From the NCBI GenBank assembly GCA_913045315.1, contig CAJWQJ010000002.1, positions 62,001-126,000 on the forward strand: a DNA stretch of 64,000 nt. Reading direction: 5' to 3'. Below, in pieces: positions 62,067-64,000 of this stretch (position 1 is its first letter; every line of letters starts with the position of its first letter). The position numbers and the translations under genes were made by a program. The notes beneath the pieces are model-generated. The model ran no database searches. It worked only from the letters and a program-made list of their open reading frames with translations, and had not been told where the DNA came from. This DNA is from an uncultured Chloroflexota bacterium (GTDB lineage Bacteria; Chloroflexota; Dehalococcoidia; Lucifugimonadales; UBA1127).

Positions 62067-62912
62067 ATGCCAATAACAACTGATGCTTCAATAATAGAAC
62101 TTGAAAATGGAATTTTTGCACGATTACATGAAGGACTAACTAATTCAGGAATTATTATTGATGAAGAAGAAGTTATCATTATAGATTCTTTGCGTGTCCC
62201 GTCCTTTGCTAGAGATCTTATCAAGGACGTTAAATTTCTCACCAACAAACCCATCACACACGTAATTGATACTCACGCTCACTGGGATCATGCTTGGGGA
62301 AACGAAGAATTCACTACTTCAACTATTATTGGTCATATTAACTGTTATAAAGAAATGAATGACATTGAATGGAATAACCAATGGAGAAAAAAAGTAATAA
62401 ATTCTGAAGATCCATGGTCAGAGGAAGCAAAAACAGTAAAAATAACACCTCCAAATAAAACATTTGAAAAAACCTTGGAAATGCAATTATCAAAGCACAA
62501 AATTGTTTTACATTATTTTGGGAAAGCTCATACAAGCGGAGATATATTTATACATATTCCTGAAATAAACGTCTTATTTACTGGTGATGTTGCTATGAAT
62601 GGCTTAATCCCTTTTTTTGGTGATAGTTACCCTAAAGAATGGCCAGAAACAATTAATCAACTACTTTATCTTCCAACTAACAAATTTATGGCTGGACATG
62701 GTCCTATTGGTTCATATGATGACCTGATAGCTGCAAAAGACTTAATTCAAGTTTTAACATCACAGATAGAAAAGGCAATAAACAATAACATTGAAATAGA
62801 TATTATGATTACATCACTCATTTCTCTCATGAAACCAAACTATGGAAACTGGAAAAACTTTGAAAACCTAGATGAAGGAATTCGGTTACTACATTCGAAA
62901 CTAAAAGGATGA
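62067..62912 (+). CDS. Metallo-beta-lactamase-fold hydrolase
   Basis: 281 aa. The metal motif THAHWDHAWGNEEF (HxHxDH, about residue 71), IGHINCYKEM, then GKAHTSGDIFIHIPEINVLFTGDVAMNG (third and fourth ligands) and MAGHGPIG. Similar to QseA/SoxH-like and N-acyl-lactonase-like MBL proteins. GGAGG precedes the ATG. Overlaps the following methyltransferase by 4 nt (ATGA), so the two are coupled. Substrate unknown. Confidence 0.9.
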   Translation: MPITTDASIIELENGIFARLHEGLTNSGIIIDEEEVIIIDSLRVPSFARDLIKDVKFLTNKPITHVIDTHAHWDHAWGNEEFTTSTIIGHINCYKEMNDIEWNNQWRKKVINSEDPWSEEAKTVKITPPNKTFEKTLEMQLSKHKIVLHYFGKAHTSGDIFIHIPEINVLFTGDVAMNGLIPFFGDSYPKEWPETINQLLYLPTNKFMAGHGPIGSYDDLIAAKDLIQVLTSQIEKAINNNIEIDIMITSLISLMKPNYGNWKNFENLDEGIRLLHSKLKG

Positions 62913-63694
62913 TTACTTTGAATACATGGACAAATTGGAACCCTGACCAATACGGATTATATAAAAATGAACGGTTACGTCCTGGCATTGATTTATTTGA
63001 ACAAATTACTATTGAATCCCCTAAAACAATTTATGATCTAGGTTGTGGAACAGGAACTTTAACTAATTTATTGCACAATAAATGGCCTGGAGCATCAGTA
63101 ATAGGAGTTGATTCTTCCGAAACAATGTTAGGAAAAGCAAATGAAGCTTATCCAGATATCATCTGGGAAAATTCTCAATTGCAAAATTGGAAACCCAACG
63201 TAAATCCAGACATCATCTATACTAATGCAGCACTCCATTGGATTGACAACCATTCAGAAATTATTCCTGGATGGATAAAATCGCTGAATCCTAATGGAAT
63301 ATTTGCAATGCAAGTACCAAATAATTGGAGAGAACCAAGTCATTCCAATCTAGCAAAAGTAGTAAGAAGTGGTGATTGGAACAATAAATTATTACCAAAA
63401 TTACGTGAACTTCCAATTCTTTCGATCGAAGAATACTACGATTTATTAAATCCGATAACCTCACATATAAACATTTGGGAAACTACATATATCCAGATTT
63501 TAGAAGGTGTAAATCCAGTATTAGAATGGTTGAAAGGAACGTTGATCCCACCTCTGCTGGATTTGTTAGACAAGAAAGAACAACTACTCTTTATTGACCA
63601 ATATGCTCAACTTGTATCTAGAGATTATCCCATTCGTAAAGATGGAAAAACCATTTTCCCATTTAAAAGACTATTTATTGTGGCCACAAAATAG
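62909..63694 (+). CDS. Trans-aconitate 2-methyltransferase-like SAM methyltransferase
   Basis: 261 aa. TWTNWNPDQYGLYKNERLRPGIDLFEQI is the N-terminal signature of Tam-like enzymes; motif I IYDLGCGTGTLTNLL, GVDSSETMLGKA, IYTNAALHWIDNH and GIFAMQVPNNWREPSH follow that family closely. Tam methylates trans-aconitate, a toxic by-product. Translationally coupled to the MBL-fold gene. Confidence 0.87.
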   Translation: MITLNTWTNWNPDQYGLYKNERLRPGIDLFEQITIESPKTIYDLGCGTGTLTNLLHNKWPGASVIGVDSSETMLGKANEAYPDIIWENSQLQNWKPNVNPDIIYTNAALHWIDNHSEIIPGWIKSLNPNGIFAMQVPNNWREPSHSNLAKVVRSGDWNNKLLPKLRELPILSIEEYYDLLNPITSHINIWETTYIQILEGVNPVLEWLKGTLIPPLLDLLDKKEQLLFIDQYAQLVSRDYPIRKDGKTIFPFKRLFIVATK

Positions 63695-63703
63695 TCTTTT
63701 AGG

Positions 63704-64000
63704 TTACTGAATAATAATAGTTCCATCAGTACCATTTATCGTAATACTCATCCCGTCCCGAATAAAATCTGTCCCATTTTTAGTTCCGACAATTGCTGGA
63801 ACGCCAAATTCTCTAGCAACAATGGCACCATGGGATAGCGGACCACCAGAATTTGTTACAATCCCACCTGCAATTGCTACATAGGGAGTCCAAGGAGGAG
63901 ACAAAGCTCTGACAACAAGGATTTCTCCATTTTGAAGTTTCTGAGCATCATTTATAGATTCAAAAACTCTTGCAATCCCTGTATATACTCCAGCCGAAGC
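63704..64000 (-). CDS. PEP-utilising enzyme mobile domain protein, 5' partial
   Basis: The frame is open through the window's right edge, so the N-terminal part is missing. Visible: ASAGVYTGIARVFE, GEILVVRALSPPWTPYVAIAGGIVTNSGGPLSHGAIVAREFGVPAIVG, where the His in SHGA is the phosphate-carrying residue of PPDK/PEP-synthase/rifampin-phosphotransferase-type swivelling domains. The short tail (DGMSITINGTDGTIIIQ) ends the domain. Which of these enzymes it is cannot be told without the rest. Confidence 0.88.
   Translation of the reverse strand, partial: ASAGVYTGIARVFESINDAQKLQNGEILVVRALSPPWTPYVAIAGGIVTNSGGPLSHGAIVAREFGVPAIVGTKNGTDFIRDGMSITINGTDGTIIIQ

Noticed and set aside
62027-62257. N-terminal part of a 123-codon minus-strand frame antisense to the MBL-fold gene
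   Set aside because: It is the shadow of a well-supported gene; only the segment before 62026 was kept, as a weak candidate.
1-64000. Insertion sequences, prophage genes, CRISPR arrays, rRNA genes
   Set aside because: I looked for transposase or integrase motifs, terminal inverted repeats, regular spacers and rRNA signatures and saw none.

Overview
This is an AT-rich bacterial chromosome segment. It has Shine-Dalgarno-led genes, lipobox signal peptides and many ATG, GTG and TTG starts. The gene mix is a luciferase-like oxidoreductase, enoyl-CoA hydratases, many short-chain dehydrogenases, a Baeyer-Villiger-type monooxygenase, an Old Yellow Enzyme, FAH-family and MaoC-like proteins, and monocarboxylate-type MFS carriers. 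It fits a free-living, probably marine, aerobic heterotroph that degrades small organic molecules, of the kind seen in SAR202-type Chloroflexota. That placement is inferred from gene content only; no rRNA or ribosomal marker gene is present.

Layout. 1-9 kb: luciferase-like oxidoreductase (cut by the window edge), CPBP protease, two crotonases, RidA, Gfo/Idh/MocA oxidoreductase, SDR, DinB, RmuC. 9-17 kb: MFS carrier, DUF2157/GDYXXLXY pair, purT, and a Fur-family regulator divergent from a zinc-type ABC transporter with two identical operator palindromes between them. 17-25 kb: MFS carriers, methyltransferase, DMT exporter, a cluster of very small genes, SDR, acyl-ACP desaturase. 25-31 kb: a leader-controlled small protein plus peroxiredoxin, gamma carbonic anhydrase, and a BVMO/SDR/SDR cassette. 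31-37 kb: MFS and RND exporters, queG, tRNA-Leu. 37-41 kb: a visibly more GC-rich betaine-type ABC system with a fused ATPase-permease, next to the tRNA. 41-53 kb: MFS carriers, hotdog proteins, HbpS-like protein, globin, hydrolases, OYE, AcuC. 53-56 kb: two coupled unknown proteins and a repeat-bearing exported protein. 56-61 kb: a leader-controlled operon for an organosulfur-type (SsuABC/NrtA-like) ABC transporter with a flavin acyl-CoA-dehydrogenase-like protein and a DUF4242-like protein. 61-64 kb: a probable selenocysteine peroxiredoxin lipoprotein, a metallo-beta-lactamase-fold hydrolase, a methyltransferase, and a PEP-utilising enzyme cut by the edge.

The most notable signals concern sulfur and thiols. 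Two separate operons are preceded by the same apparatus: a short ORF with a cluster of cysteine codons, an SD-like GGAGG near its 3' end that can pair with the 5' arm of a terminator, and a terminator with the identical 6-bp stem GACCTC/GAGGTC plus a T-run. This looks like ribosome-mediated cysteine attenuation. One copy precedes a Cys-free 57-aa protein and a peroxiredoxin; the other precedes the organosulfur-type uptake operon. Just beyond the second operon, on the other strand, lies a peroxiredoxin-like gene whose catalytic Cys codon is an in-frame TGA, followed by a compact hairpin at the spacing of a bacterial SECIS element. The window also holds many small genes (30-60 codons) that length cut-offs would miss, including single-helix membrane proteins, a duplicated Cys-free protein, and likely ATA or CTG starts.
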